Shown here: piece by piece, positions 34,609 to 43,522 of the stretch | How positions within the stretch are numbered: position 1 is the stretch's first letter | Layout of the letters: every line of letters starts with the position of its first letter | Assembly (NCBI RefSeq): GCF_000725485.1 | Contig: NZ_JOAG01000026.1 | Location: 1-64,000, forward strand | DNA: 64,000 bases | Direction: 5' to 3' | Origin: Nonomuraea candida | GTDB taxonomy: Bacteria > Actinomycetota > Actinomycetes > Streptosporangiales > Streptosporangiaceae | Translations under genes and position numbers: made by a program | Notes under the pieces: model-generated | What the model was told of the DNA's origin: nothing | Databases searched by the model: none | Seen by the model: the letters and a program-made list of their open reading frames with translations, nothing else

Positions 34609-34614
34609 TAGACT
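34609..34614 (+). promoter_or_regulatory. -10 element of leaderless dnaG
   Basis: TAGACT lies seven bases before the GTG start of dnaG at 34622, the classic spacing for a leaderless transcript. Confidence 0.6.
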
Positions 34615-34621
34615 TCCCGGC

Positions 34622-36463
34622 GTGGCTGGCCGGATCCGTGACGTCGACATCGCGCTCGTACGCGAGCGTTCACCCATCGCCGATGTGATCGGCGAGCACA
34701 TCCAGTTGCGCAACGCCGGAGGCGGCAACCTCAAGGGGTTGTGCCCGTTCCACGACGAGAAGAGCCCGTCGTTCAACGTCACCCCCGAGCGCGGCATGTT
34801 CTTCTGCTTCGGCTGCTCCGAGGGCGGCGACGTGATCACGTTCGTCGAGAAGATCGAGCACCTGTCGTTCGCCGAGGCGGTCGAGCGGCTCGCCCAGCGG
34901 GCCGGCATCCAGCTCCAGTACGAACAGGGCGGCTACGTCCCCCGGCGCGACCACGGCGAGCGGGCCCGGCTGATCGAGGCGCACCGGGCGGCGGCCGAGT
35001 TCTACGCCGACAAGCTGATGAGCCCCGACGCGGCCCCCGGGCGGCGGTTCCTGTCGGAGCGGGGTTTCGAGCGGGCCGACGCCGAGGCGTTCGGGGTCGG
35101 CTACGCGCCGGCCGAGTGGGAGGCGCTGAGCCGCCACCTGATGGGGCGCGGGTTCACCGCCGACGAGCTGGTGAAGGGCGGCCTGGCGAAGGAGGGGCGG
35201 CGCGGGCCCATCGACCGCTTCCGCGGGCGGCTCATCTGGCCGATCAGGGACGCCACGGGCGACGTGATCGGCTTCGGCGCGCGAAAGCTGCTCGATTCCG
35301 ACGAAGGCCCGAAATATCTGAATACTCCTGACTCGCCGCTTTACAAGAAGAGCCAGGTGCTTTATGGCATCGACCTCGCCAAGCGCGAGATCTCCAAGCG
35401 CGCGCAGGCCGTGATCGTCGAGGGTTACACCGACGTGATGGCCTGCCACCTCGCCGGCGTGCCCACCGCGGTCGCCACGTGCGGCACCTCGTTCGGCGAG
35501 GAGCACATCAAGATCCTGCGCCGTTTCCTGCTCGACCAGGCCGAGTTCCGGGGCGAGGTCATCTTCACCTTCGACGGCGACGCGGCCGGGCAGAAGGCGG
35601 CGCTGCGGGCCTTCGCCGACGAGCAGAAGTTCGTCACGCAGACCTACGTCGCGGTGCAGAGCGACGGCCTCGACCCGTGCGACCTGCGCATCAAGCAGGG
35701 CGACGCCGCCGTGCGCGACCTGATCGCGAGCAGGGAGCCGCTGTTCCAGTTCGCGATCAGGAGCACGATCTCCCGCTACGACCTGCGCAGCAACGAAGGC
35801 AAGATCGCCGCGCTCGACGCCGCCGCGCCGATCGTGGCCGGCATCAAGGACGTCGGCCTGCGCAAGCGCTACGCCATCGACCTGGACCGGTGGCTGGGCT
35901 TCATGGACGAGCGCTTCGTCATGCAGCGCATCGCCGAGGTCTCCGGCGCCCAGCAGGGCCGCAGCCGGCGCGCCCCCAAGGCGGCGCCGCTCGACCCCGG
36001 CGTGCGCGTGGAGGGCGAGCTGCTCAAGCTGGCCGTGCAGCGCCCGGCCCTGCTCGGCCCCCGCTTCGACGCGCTCGACGCGCAGGCGTTCACCGCCCCC
36101 GACCACGTCATGCTGCACAAGATCATCGTCGCGGCCGGCGGGCTCGCGGCGGCCGGGCACGGCGGGCGCGAGTGGGTGGACCTGCTCCTGGAGCACGCCC
36201 ACGAGGAGGGCGCGCGGGGGCTGGTGACCCGCTTCGCGGTGGAGCCGATCCAGGCCGACGCCCACGCCGAGGAGCGCTACGCCGGGGCGATGCTGGCGGC
36301 CATCGAGGCCATCGCCGTCGACCGGGCCATCGCCCAGGTCAAGTCGCGCATCCAGCGGCTCAACCCGGTGGAGGAGCAGCAGGAGTACAACAAGCTGTTC
36401 GGGGAGTTGGTGGCGCTGGAGCAGCAGCGCCGCGTGCTCAGAGACCGCGCCGCCGGAAGCTGA
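34622..36463 (+). CDS. dnaG: DNA primase
   Basis: A 613-aa primase. The N-terminal zinc ribbon is CPFHDEKSPSFNV...FFCFGCSEGGD, the primase core carries RFRGRLIWPIRDATGDVIGFGAR, and the Toprim domain has VIVEGYTDVMA and the acidic FTFDGDAAGQKA. The C-terminal 200 residues are the helicase-interacting part. It makes RNA primers at the replication fork. The GTG at 34622 starts VAGRIRDVDIALVRERS and follows a TAGACT -10 box; an upstream in-frame start at 34538 would add non-conserved residues. It precedes the primary-type sigma factor, as in the classical dnaG-sigma arrangement. Confidence 0.95.
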   Translation: MAGRIRDVDIALVRERSPIADVIGEHIQLRNAGGGNLKGLCPFHDEKSPSFNVTPERGMFFCFGCSEGGDVITFVEKIEHLSFAEAVERLAQRAGIQLQYEQGGYVPRRDHGERARLIEAHRAAAEFYADKLMSPDAAPGRRFLSERGFERADAEAFGVGYAPAEWEALSRHLMGRGFTADELVKGGLAKEGRRGPIDRFRGRLIWPIRDATGDVIGFGARKLLDSDEGPKYLNTPDSPLYKKSQVLYGIDLAKREISKRAQAVIVEGYTDVMACHLAGVPTAVATCGTSFGEEHIKILRRFLLDQAEFRGEVIFTFDGDAAGQKAALRAFADEQKFVTQTYVAVQSDGLDPCDLRIKQGDAAVRDLIASREPLFQFAIRSTISRYDLRSNEGKIAALDAAAPIVAGIKDVGLRKRYAIDLDRWLGFMDERFVMQRIAEVSGAQQGRSRRAPKAAPLDPGVRVEGELLKLAVQRPALLGPRFDALDAQAFTAPDHVMLHKIIVAAGGLAAAGHGGREWVDLLLEHAHEEGARGLVTRFAVEPIQADAHAEERYAGAMLAAIEAIAVDRAIAQVKSRIQRLNPVEEQQEYNKLFGELVALEQQRRVLRDRAAGS

Positions 36464-37175
36464 CGACGCCCTCCCGGCCTCGTCGTGGGAAGCGGAATGC
36501 GGGTTGCGGGGGCCGCCGAAACCGGGTGAGGTGACGCCCGCTCCCGCCCGCCGGCCCGAGGACGCCCGGGTCCCGGCGCCCCTCGAATCCCGGGCCCGCC
36601 GCCGCCCGGGGAACCGTTCCTGAATTCACGTCCGTCTAAACCGCATACGCCCGCCCGTACGACTTCCGTCGAACAGGAAGAAACGCACGGACACCGGCCG
36701 CCCCATAAGTTCGCGATAAAGATCGAAATGAGTGGTCACCCCACCGCGCATCACGATCGAACGCCCCGCCACCCGGGAGGAACGGACGCCCGGCAGGTGT
36801 CATCGGTGTTCGGCGATCATCTCCGGCCCCCGAGCCGGGCCCCGGGACCCCGTCCGGCTGACGGGATCGCACACCCGGAGATAACGGTTCGGCGGCGATC
36901 CCAAGCGGCAAACCAGGGTGGTTGACCAGGAAACCTGGCGCGGTCCAAGGGGCGACAAAGTGGCAGGATAACGGCATGCGGGCAGCCAAACAGTTGCGTC
37001 CGACCAGTCGGTGTCGCCGGGCGCGTGAATCAAGAGCGCGTAATTGACTTTACTATCCTGATCAAACTCCGCCCAAACCTTAATGTGATCTCAATTCGGC
37101 AAAGACGATCGTCTTACCTTCGGTGACAAAAATGGGTCTGCCATTTGCTGGAACCAATACTGCAGACTGTCTCCC
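36464..37175. other. 712-bp non-coding spacer upstream of sigma factor gene
   Basis: No convincing gene is seen. Open frames here lack ribosome binding sites and codon-position bias. The last 140 bases are A+T-richer than the surroundings and probably hold the sigma gene's promoters and leader. A TTGACT at 37044-37049 and TANNNT boxes at 37051, 37054 and 37115 are candidates, but no pair has standard spacing. Confidence 0.5.
37102..37115. promoter_or_regulatory. perfect 14-bp palindrome before sigma factor gene
   Basis: AAGACGATCGTCTT is a perfect palindrome 60 bp before the GTG start at 37176. It could be an operator; it has no loop and so is a weak hairpin candidate. Confidence 0.5.
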
Positions 37176-38324
37176 GTGGGTGCATCGGTGCTGCCAAGTG
37201 GTCCGCCATCCGTAGATCAGGTGGCGGACCTCGTCGCGAAGGGAAGGGAGCGCGGGAGCGTAACCGTCGATGACGTCGCAGCCGCGCTTGACCGATCCGA
37301 GTTGCCGTCCGACGCGCTGGAACGCGTCGTGCGGATGCTCGCCGAGAACGGCGTGGAGGTCCTCGAGCCCCAGGGCGACGAGGAGTCCACCCGCGCCGAT
37401 GAGGAAGACGTAGGCAAGCGGGCGCCGACCAGCGATCTGGTCCGTATCTACCTTCGGGAGATCGGCCGCGTGCCGCTGCTGACCGCTGAGGAGGAGGTGG
37501 AGCTCGCCAAGTCGATCGAGGCCGGCCTGTTCGCCGAGGACAAGCTGGCCAACGGGGTCTCGCGTCTGGCCTTCCCGGAGTTCAGGGAGCTCGTCTGGCA
37601 GGGCACCCGGGCCAAACAGCGGCTGATCGAGGCCAACCTCAGGCTCGTGGTGTCCATCGCCAAGCGGTACGTGGGCCGCGGCATGTTGTTCCTGGACCTC
37701 ATCCAGGAGGGCAACCTCGGGCTCATCCGGGCGGTCGAGAAGTTCGACTACACAAAGGGCTACAAGTTCTCCACCTACGCCACCTGGTGGATCAGGCAGG
37801 CGATCACTCGGGCCATCGCCGACCAGGCGCGGACGATCCGCATCCCCGTGCACATGGTGGAGACCATCAACAAGCTCGTCAGAGTGCAGCGCCAGCTCCA
37901 CCAGGACCTCGGCCGCGAGCCGATTCCCGAGGAGATCGCCAAGGAGATGGACCTCCCTGTCGATCGCGTGGTGGAGATCCAGCGCATCGCCCAGGAGCCC
38001 GTGTCGCTGCAGTCGCCGATCGGCGAGGAGGACTCCGACCTCGGAGACTTCATCGAGGACGCCGACGCCGTCGTGCCCATGGAGGCCGCGGCCTTCATCA
38101 TGCTGCAGGACCAGCTCGACGACATCCTGGCCACGCTGTCCGACCGCGAGCAGCGCATCATCCAGCTCCGCTTCGGCCTGGCCGACGGGCATCCGCGGAC
38201 GCTGGAGGAGGTGGGCAGGGAGTTCGGCGTCACCCGGGAGCGCATTCGCCAGATCGAGTCGAAGACGCTGGCCAAGCTCCGTCACCCGACGCGGGCGCAG
38301 ATGTTGCGCGACTACCTGGACTGA
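37176..38324 (+). CDS. sigA: primary-type (HrdB/SigA-like) RNA polymerase sigma factor
   Basis: A 382-aa sigma-70 factor. Residues about 15-60 resemble region 1.1 ([18 protein letters not shown]). Region 1.2 begins [16 protein letters not shown], region 2 has [18 protein letters not shown] and [15 protein letters not shown], region 3 [17 protein letters not shown], and region 4 [18 protein letters not shown], ending MLRDYLD. The long acidic/Ala-Lys N-terminus of Streptomyces HrdB is missing. Its place after dnaG and HrdB-like regions 3 and 4 favour the housekeeping sigma factor, but a second group 1/2 factor cannot be excluded. The GTG start has no clear ribosome binding site. Confidence 0.88.
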   Translation: MGASVLPSGPPSVDQVADLVAKGRERGSVTVDDVAAALDRSELPSDALERVVRMLAENGVEVLEPQGDEESTRADEEDVGKRAPTSDLVRIYLREIGRVPLLTAEEEVELAKSIEAGLFAEDKLANGVSRLAFPEFRELVWQGTRAKQRLIEANLRLVVSIAKRYVGRGMLFLDLIQEGNLGLIRAVEKFDYTKGYKFSTYATWWIRQAITRAIADQARTIRIPVHMVETINKLVRVQRQLHQDLGREPIPEEIAKEMDLPVDRVVEIQRIAQEPVSLQSPIGEEDSDLGDFIEDADAVVPMEAAAFIMLQDQLDDILATLSDREQRIIQLRFGLADGHPRTLEEVGREFGVTRERIRQIESKTLAKLRHPTRAQMLRDYLD

Positions 38325-38331
38325 CCGCTGC

Positions 38332-38375
38332 GAAAGGGGGCGTCCCGGGCCTGAGCGCCCGGGCCGCCCCCTTTC
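38332..38375 (+). terminator. hairpin terminator after sigma factor gene
   Basis: GAAAGGGGGC (38332-38341) pairs with GCCCCCTTTC (38366-38375), and the inner CCCGGGC/GCCCGGG extends the stem. It lies just after the sigma stop codon. Confidence 0.8.
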
Positions 38376-38466
38376 CGGCGCATCGCCAGAAACCCCCGCC
38401 TCCTCCAGTCGCGCGGCTCGGGAGCGCGGCCCTGAGGGCCGGGAGCAGGCCCCTTCCGGGGCGGGC

Positions 38467-39273
38467 CTAGGAGCAGCCCTCGAACTGCGGCACCGCGACG
38501 ACGCCGCGGTTCAGCCACTCCGCCCCGAACCACTTGCGCAGCAGCTTCTCCATGGTCTCGTCCTGGTACATCGAGGTGATGGCCCGGTTGACCGCCTCGC
38601 ACCCGGGCACGTCGCCCTTGGCCAGGCCGACGCCCGTGCGCTGCTCGTTGAACTGCACCCCGGCCAGCCGCAGCCCCGACCCGTCCTGCCCGGCCAGGCC
38701 CGCCAGGATGACGTCGTTGGTGGTGACCGCGTCCACCTGCCTGCTCTTCAGCGCCGCCAGGCACCGCTTGTAGTCGGGGAACGGCACGACCCGCGCCGCC
38801 ACGCCGCGCTCCTCCACCACCCGCTTGGCCGCGTTCGCGCCCTGGACCTCGCAGATCCTCCGCCCGGCCAGGTCGCGCACGTTCGTGATCGTGTCGTCCG
38901 GCCGGGTCAGGATGTCCTGGTAGGAGATGTGGTACGGCCCCGCGAACAGCACCCTGCGCTTGCGCTCCTGGTCGATCGTGAACGTGGCCACCACCAGGTC
39001 GGCCCGCCCGTCGCGGAGCACCTTCTCCCGGTCGGCGGCCAGCACGCCCAGGAGCGTGTGCTCCTTGCCCAGCCGGTCGGCGAGGGAGCGGGCCACGTCC
39101 ACGTCGAAGCCCTCGAACCTGCCGTCGGAGCGGCGGAATCCGACCGAGGGCAGGTCCGTGCGCACCCCGATGACGAGCTTCTCCTTGTCCAGGATCGACT
39201 CCTGGGCACTCACCCCGCAGCCCGCGGCCGCCATCGCGGCCAGGACCAGCACCACCGCCAGCACCCGCTTCAC
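38467..39273 (-). CDS. glnH: GlnH-like amino-acid-binding lipoprotein
   Basis: A 268-aa extracytoplasmic solute-binding protein of family 3. The signal peptide ends at a lipobox (MAAAGCG). The binding-protein core has KLVIGVRTDLPSVGFRRSDG, GFDVDVARSLADRLG, DLVVATFTIDQERKRRVLF and CEVQGANAAKRV, with the end FGAEWLNRG. Family members bind glutamate, glutamine or aspartate. There are no ABC permease or ATPase genes here; instead it is the last gene of the PknG operon, as mycobacterial GlnH sits beside GlnX and PknG, which suggests sensing, not import. The GTG start overlaps the glnX stop (GTGA). Confidence 0.85.
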   Translation of the reverse strand: MKRVLAVVLVLAAMAAAGCGVSAQESILDKEKLVIGVRTDLPSVGFRRSDGRFEGFDVDVARSLADRLGKEHTLLGVLAADREKVLRDGRADLVVATFTIDQERKRRVLFAGPYHISYQDILTRPDDTITNVRDLAGRRICEVQGANAAKRVVEERGVAARVVPFPDYKRCLAALKSRQVDAVTTNDVILAGLAGQDGSGLRLAGVQFNEQRTGVGLAKGDVPGCEAVNRAITSMYQDETMEKLLRKWFGAEWLNRGVVAVPQFEGCS

Positions 39274-40691
39274 CGGTACTCCTTGAGTCGAGGCCACACC
39301 CCGGCGATCACCAGCAGCCCGATCGCGCCGATCGCGAAGGGCAGCAGCCGCCACAGGTTGTCCAGCGCGCGCTCGCCGCGCTCGACGGCGCTCTCGAACA
39401 CCTTCCAGTGCGAGTCCGAGAGCCGCACCAGCGCCTGGTCGTAGCCGGCGAACGCCGTCGTGGCCGTCTCCAGCCGCGCCGCCACGGCCTTGCCGGTCTG
39501 CCCGCCGGCCGCCAGCCGCCGCAGGTCCGCGTCGGCGGCCTGGAACGCCTGGTAGGTCTGGAAGACCTCCTTGCCCTGCCTGCCGACGAGCTCCGGCCCC
39601 AGCATGCCGAGCGCGGTGCTCGACCCGGCGGCCACCGCGGCGTGATACTTGGCCAGGTTGCCGGCGTTGTAGTACAGGACCGACAACGACTTGTCCAGGA
39701 ACGTGTGCTCGTAGGTGTCGGCCCGCTCCCGGTCCAGCAGATAGCGGCTCTGGTCGCCCTGCATGCTGTTGCTGATCGCCCGCGTCTTGGCCAGCGTCAG
39801 CACCGAGTCGAACCCGGCCGCCTTCGCCGTGCGCAGGGCCCGCTCGTCCTGGTCCAGCACGGCGAGCCCGGAGAACAGCGCCACCGCCGTCGTCACGGTC
39901 GCCACCACCAGCGCGGGCCCGAACACCCGGCGGAAGCGCCGCGCCAGGAACACCTGCAGCCAGATCAGGCAGGCCAGCGCCACCAGCCCGGCCACCAGCA
40001 CCGCGGCCCGCAGGAGCGGCACCGTGAACTTCTTGTCGTCGTAGGTGGCGCGCACGATCGTGCCGCTCTCCAGGGTCAGGTTGTACGCCTGCGGCAGCAG
40101 CACCATCCGCATCAGGTCGGTGGCCTCGCGATAGGTCCGCACCACCTCGCCCGGCGGCGGTCCGGGAGCGTGCGCCGCCCGCTCGTCCAGCAGCAGCGCC
40201 TGCCCGGCCAGCCGCTCGTAGCGGCCGAGCCCGTCGAGCACCGACTGCACGGTCATGCGCTCCACCGGGTTGTCGCCCGACAGCTCGAACGCCTCCAGCA
40301 GCGACCGGTTGGCCTCGGCCCGCCGCGCGTCGTAGCGGGCCAGGGCCTCCCTGCGCTGCTCGGGATAGCCGTTGCCCATCACCAGCACGTTCGCCACCTG
40401 GGCGTCCATGTCGCTCAGCGCCAGGTAGAGCCCGGCGGTCGCGACGACCTGCGGCCCGGCGTCGCGGCCGATGACCCGCAGCCCCTCGCGGGCGCTGGAG
40501 CTGCCGACCGCCAGCGCCGCGAACAGCAGCGCCAGCGAGGCGACCGTGACGCCGGAGATGACCCGGATCCTGCCGGGCACGCTCCTGCGCCGGGCCGGCG
40601 CCGCGGGCCCGGCCTGCGCCGGCTGCGGGGGCTGCCCGCCGGCCTGCGCCGCCGGGGCGGGGGCGGCGCCGGGGGTCTGCACCACGGTCAC
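39270..40691 (-). CDS. glnX: GlnX-like transmembrane signalling protein
   Basis: A 473-aa membrane protein with a Pro/Ala-rich cytoplasmic N-terminus (about 40 aa), hydrophobic helices at about residues 47-66, 233-252 and 264-284 and a last helix at 446-464. Two extracytoplasmic helical domains lie between (DMDAQVANVLVMGNGYP, and TRAISNSMQGDQSRYLLD). The architecture and its place between the glnH and pknG-associated genes match GlnX, which relays amino-acid binding by GlnH to the kinase PknG across the membrane in mycobacteria. No kinase or HAMP domain is evident. The GTG start overlaps the FHA gene stop. Confidence 0.75.
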   Translation of the reverse strand: MTVVQTPGAAPAPAAQAGGQPPQPAQAGPAAPARRRSVPGRIRVISGVTVASLALLFAALAVGSSSAREGLRVIGRDAGPQVVATAGLYLALSDMDAQVANVLVMGNGYPEQRREALARYDARRAEANRSLLEAFELSGDNPVERMTVQSVLDGLGRYERLAGQALLLDERAAHAPGPPPGEVVRTYREATDLMRMVLLPQAYNLTLESGTIVRATYDDKKFTVPLLRAAVLVAGLVALACLIWLQVFLARRFRRVFGPALVVATVTTAVALFSGLAVLDQDERALRTAKAAGFDSVLTLAKTRAISNSMQGDQSRYLLDRERADTYEHTFLDKSLSVLYYNAGNLAKYHAAVAAGSSTALGMLGPELVGRQGKEVFQTYQAFQAADADLRRLAAGGQTGKAVAARLETATTAFAGYDQALVRLSDSHWKVFESAVERGERALDNLWRLLPFAIGAIGLLVIAGVWPRLKEYR

Positions 40692-41329
40692 GGCGTGCCC
40701 TCCCTGATCGTGATCACGGTCCACGCGCCGAGGTGGATGCGGTCGCCCGGCCCGACCGGGACCGGCACGTTGACCTTGAGCTGCCGGCCGTTCACCTGCG
40801 TGCCGTTGGCCGAGCCCGGGTCGACCAGCAGCCATGAGCCGTCGGGCTGGGACAGCAGTACCGCGTGCAGGTGCGACACCCCCGGGTCCTCGGGCGGACC
40901 GGTCAGGTCGATCTCCGGCCGCACGCCTCTGGCCCGGCTGCGCCGCCCGATGCGCACCTGCTCGCCGTGCAGCGCGAACGACCGCTCCGGGCAGTACGGC
41001 GGGAACGCCATCGCGGCGGCGTCGGGCCCGCCCTCGGCGATGACCTTCTCGTAGTAGGCGCGGTCGGCGCCCGTGACGGCCTCCCACCGGGCTCCCGTCA
41101 CGGGCGGCCGGAGCGGCGCGCCGCTGCCGCTGTAGTCGTGGCCGCACACCTCGCAGAACTGCCCGGCGCGCGGCGTCCGGCAGATCGGGCAGCTCTCGGC
41201 GGCCGGCGCCTGGGACGGCGCGGGGTCCTGCGCCGAAGGCCGGGGTGGGGGCGGGGCCGCCATCTGGGTGCCGCAGACGTCGCAGTAGTCGTCGGCGCCC
41301 GACGGGTGCCCCTGCGGGCAGGTCGCCAT
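40688..41329 (-). CDS. zinc-ribbon FHA-domain protein
   Basis: A 213-aa soluble protein. Two N-terminal zinc ribbons (CPQGHPSGADDYCDVCG, CPICRTPRAGQFCEVCG) are followed by a Pro/Ala linker and a C-terminal FHA domain with RIGRRSRARGVRPEIDL, SHLHA and GSANGTQVNG, the phospho-threonine-binding signature. In mycobacteria the PknG substrate GarA/OdhI is an FHA protein; this one may be the analogous partner, though it lacks GarA's N-terminal phospho-threonine (ETTS) motif as far as I can see. The start overlaps the VWA gene stop (TGATG), and the stop overlaps the glnX start. Confidence 0.85.
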   Translation of the reverse strand: MATCPQGHPSGADDYCDVCGTQMAAPPPPRPSAQDPAPSQAPAAESCPICRTPRAGQFCEVCGHDYSGSGAPLRPPVTGARWEAVTGADRAYYEKVIAEGGPDAAAMAFPPYCPERSFALHGEQVRIGRRSRARGVRPEIDLTGPPEDPGVSHLHAVLLSQPDGSWLLVDPGSANGTQVNGRQLKVNVPVPVGPGDRIHLGAWTVITIREGTP

Positions 41330-42615
41330 CAGCTTCCTTCCTTGCGCAGCCGGCTCGTCCGCACCGAGCCGGTGTCGAGCTCCAGCTCGTCGGCCTTGTC
41401 CACGTGCCTGCGCAGCCGGGCCGTGCCCGTGGCCGGATCGACCTCCACCACCTTCTCCAGCAGCCTGGCCGTGTCCTCCCGGCCCGACTCGGTGGCGATC
41501 TGCCGCGCCTTGGCCAGCCGGGCCGTGGCGGTGTCGACGTCGCCCATGGCGCGGGCGCTGAGCCCGTCCTGGATCAGCTCGTGCAGCTCGGCCTGGCCGG
41601 TGTAGTGGGCGACCTTCCTGTTGATGCGGGTGGACTGGGCCAGGTCGTCGGTCCACTGGGCCAGCACGTTGCCGCTGGCCAGGACCTCCTGGGTGTCGGG
41701 GCGTACGAGCTTGACCCAGCCCGCCCTGATCTCCTGCCCGATCTGCCCCGGCGGCACCTCGACGCAGACGTGGTACTCGCGATCCTCCGTCCCCCACGAC
41801 CCGGTCGGGTAGTCGCCGGTCAGCGGATTGACGTCGGTGCGCTTGCCGGTCAGGTCGAGCAGCGTGGGGGAGACCTGCTTGACGAACTTCAGCCGCGCGG
41901 TCTGCGGCACCCACACCCGCAGCGACAGCTCGGCCACGGTCTTGCTCATCGACGCCTGCGTGAGCCTGCGGAAGTACTCCGGCAGGTCCCCCTGGTCGCG
42001 GACGTAGTCGAACGTCCCCAGCATCGCCTCGGCCACCTTGCGCAGCTCGGCCGGCACCCAGTCGTCGCCGACGCCCAGGCTGTCGCACACGAACGTGCCG
42101 CTCCAGCCCGCCAGCACGGAGGCGAACACCTCGGCGCGCTCGTTGTTCTGCCCGTCGGTCATCAGCAGCGCGTGCCTGATCGCCGACGGGTGCGAGGTCA
42201 GCAGGTGGCCGGCCAGCTTGATCCACTCGCCGATCGCGGTGCCGCCGTGCGCGCTCAGCCGGCCGATGGCCCGCTCCGCCTCGGCCCGGGTGGCGGGGTC
42301 GGCCCTGACCAGGCCGGCGTTGCGGCCCGGATAGACGACCTTGGCCTGGTCGGTTCCGGAGATCACGGCGAAGTGGACGCCGTCGCGCAGCGTCTGCACG
42401 GCGGTCGCGGCCGCCTGCCTGGCCTCACGGATCTTGCTCCCGCTCATCGAGCCCGACGTGTCGATGATGATCACCTCGGCCGCCTCCGCGGGCCCGGAGC
42501 GGACGGGCGCGCCGCCCGCCGAGCCGACCGTCAGGATGGCGTGCACCTCGCGGCCGTCAAGGGGGAGGTACTTGTTCTGGTCGATGTTCAGCGTGAAAGC
42601 GGGCTGGTCAGCCAT
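41329..42615 (-). CDS. VWA-domain protein of the PknG operon
   Basis: A 428-aa cytoplasmic protein. After an N-terminal beta region (FTLNIDQNKYLPL), a von Willebrand A domain shows the metal-site motif IIIDTSGSMSGSK, a conserved Thr in HGGTAIGEW, and LLMTDGQNN. The C-terminal half has a beta-sandwich and helical repeat (THE RINRKVAHYTGQAELHELIQDG region). It has no signal peptide. It overlaps the PP2C gene stop by 8 bp and the FHA gene start by 2 bases. VWA proteins of this kind often bind phosphoproteins or act as scaffolds; a partner of the operon's kinase and phosphatase is likely. Confidence 0.85.
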   Translation of the reverse strand: MADQPAFTLNIDQNKYLPLDGREVHAILTVGSAGGAPVRSGPAEAAEVIIIDTSGSMSGSKIREARQAAATAVQTLRDGVHFAVISGTDQAKVVYPGRNAGLVRADPATRAEAERAIGRLSAHGGTAIGEWIKLAGHLLTSHPSAIRHALLMTDGQNNERAEVFASVLAGWSGTFVCDSLGVGDDWVPAELRKVAEAMLGTFDYVRDQGDLPEYFRRLTQASMSKTVAELSLRVWVPQTARLKFVKQVSPTLLDLTGKRTDVNPLTGDYPTGSWGTEDREYHVCVEVPPGQIGQEIRAGWVKLVRPDTQEVLASGNVLAQWTDDLAQSTRINRKVAHYTGQAELHELIQDGLSARAMGDVDTATARLAKARQIATESGREDTARLLEKVVEVDPATGTARLRRHVDKADELELDTGSVRTSRLRKEGS

Positions 42616-43522
42616 GCGACTCTCCTAAGGGGATCAAGGCGATCGTCACGTTGTCCTGGCCGCCGCGGGCCAGCGCGTGGCGCAGCATGCGGCGCGCCAT
42701 CTCAAGGGGCGTCCCGGAGGCGGGGAAGGCGTAGCCGTCCAGATAGCGCCACAGGCCGTCGCTGCACACCAGCAGCAGCCCGGGCTCCTCGGGGACGAAG
42801 GTCCGCACATGCGGGGAGACGTCCTCGGCGTCCGCGCCCAGCCACGCGGTGATCTCGCCGGTCTCCACGGCGTCGTCCTCGGTCAGCAGGGTGCCGGCGG
42901 GCAGCAGGTACGCCCGCGTGTCACCGGCCCAGCCGACCGTCACCCGCCCGTCGGGCGCGACCACGGCCGAGACGTACGTGCACGCGGGCGCGTCGTGCAC
43001 CGAGGTGGCCAGCTTGCTCACGGCCCGGCCCGCCAGCGCGAACGCCTCCTTCTGCGGCAGCCCTCTGGCCAGCGCCGCCGCCGCGGTCTCCACGGCCACC
43101 GCCGAGGCCTCGTCGGCCCTGGGCGAGCTGCCCACGCCGTCGCACACCACGGCCACGACCGACCCGTCCGCCTCCAGCAGCGCCACCGCGTCCTCGTTCC
43201 TGGCGCGCCGCAGGCCCTTGTCGGTGACCGCCGCCGCGCCGCTCCCGAGCACCACCTCGGCGTGGTCCCTGCCGGTCGGCTGCCGCATGCCGCACCGCTC
43301 GCAGTAGCCCTCCGCGTCCACGGCGGCCGTGCGGCAGGACACACAAGCCGGCCCGCCCAGCGCGTGCCCGCACGCCTCGCAGTAGGCGTCACCCGCCACG
43401 ACGGGCGCCTCGCACACGGGACAAGCCCGCCCCCGCACCTCGCCGCCCGCCCCGGGAAGCGTCCCGGGGACCATCTCGGGGCCCGGCTCGCCGCCCGTCC
43501 CGGGGGGCGTCGCGGGGCCCAT
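42608..43522 (-). CDS. zinc-ribbon PP2C-type protein phosphatase
   Basis: A 304-aa protein. Two zinc ribbons lie at about residues 34-78 (CPVCEAPVVAGDAYCEACG, CVSCRTAAVDAEGYCERCG). The PP2C domain follows with RRARNEDAVALL, VAVVCDGVGSS, VGWAGDTRAYL, LLLVCSDGLWRYL and GQDNVTIALI, so all metal-binding acidic residues are in place. It should remove phosphate from Ser/Thr. Coupled to pknG by TGATG, it is the obvious antagonist of that kinase. I know of no phosphatase in the mycobacterial pknG operon, so this is a variation. Confidence 0.9.
   Translation of the reverse strand: MGPATPPGTGGEPGPEMVPGTLPGAGGEVRGRACPVCEAPVVAGDAYCEACGHALGGPACVSCRTAAVDAEGYCERCGMRQPTGRDHAEVVLGSGAAAVTDKGLRRARNEDAVALLEADGSVVAVVCDGVGSSPRADEASAVAVETAAAALARGLPQKEAFALAGRAVSKLATSVHDAPACTYVSAVVAPDGRVTVGWAGDTRAYLLPAGTLLTEDDAVETGEITAWLGADAEDVSPHVRTFVPEEPGLLLVCSDGLWRYLDGYAFPASGTPLEMARRMLRHALARGGQDNVTIALIPLGESHG

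Noticed and set aside
36636..36989. 117-codon minus-strand gene upstream of the sigma factor
   Set aside because: No ribosome binding site, no codon-position bias and no recognisable domain.
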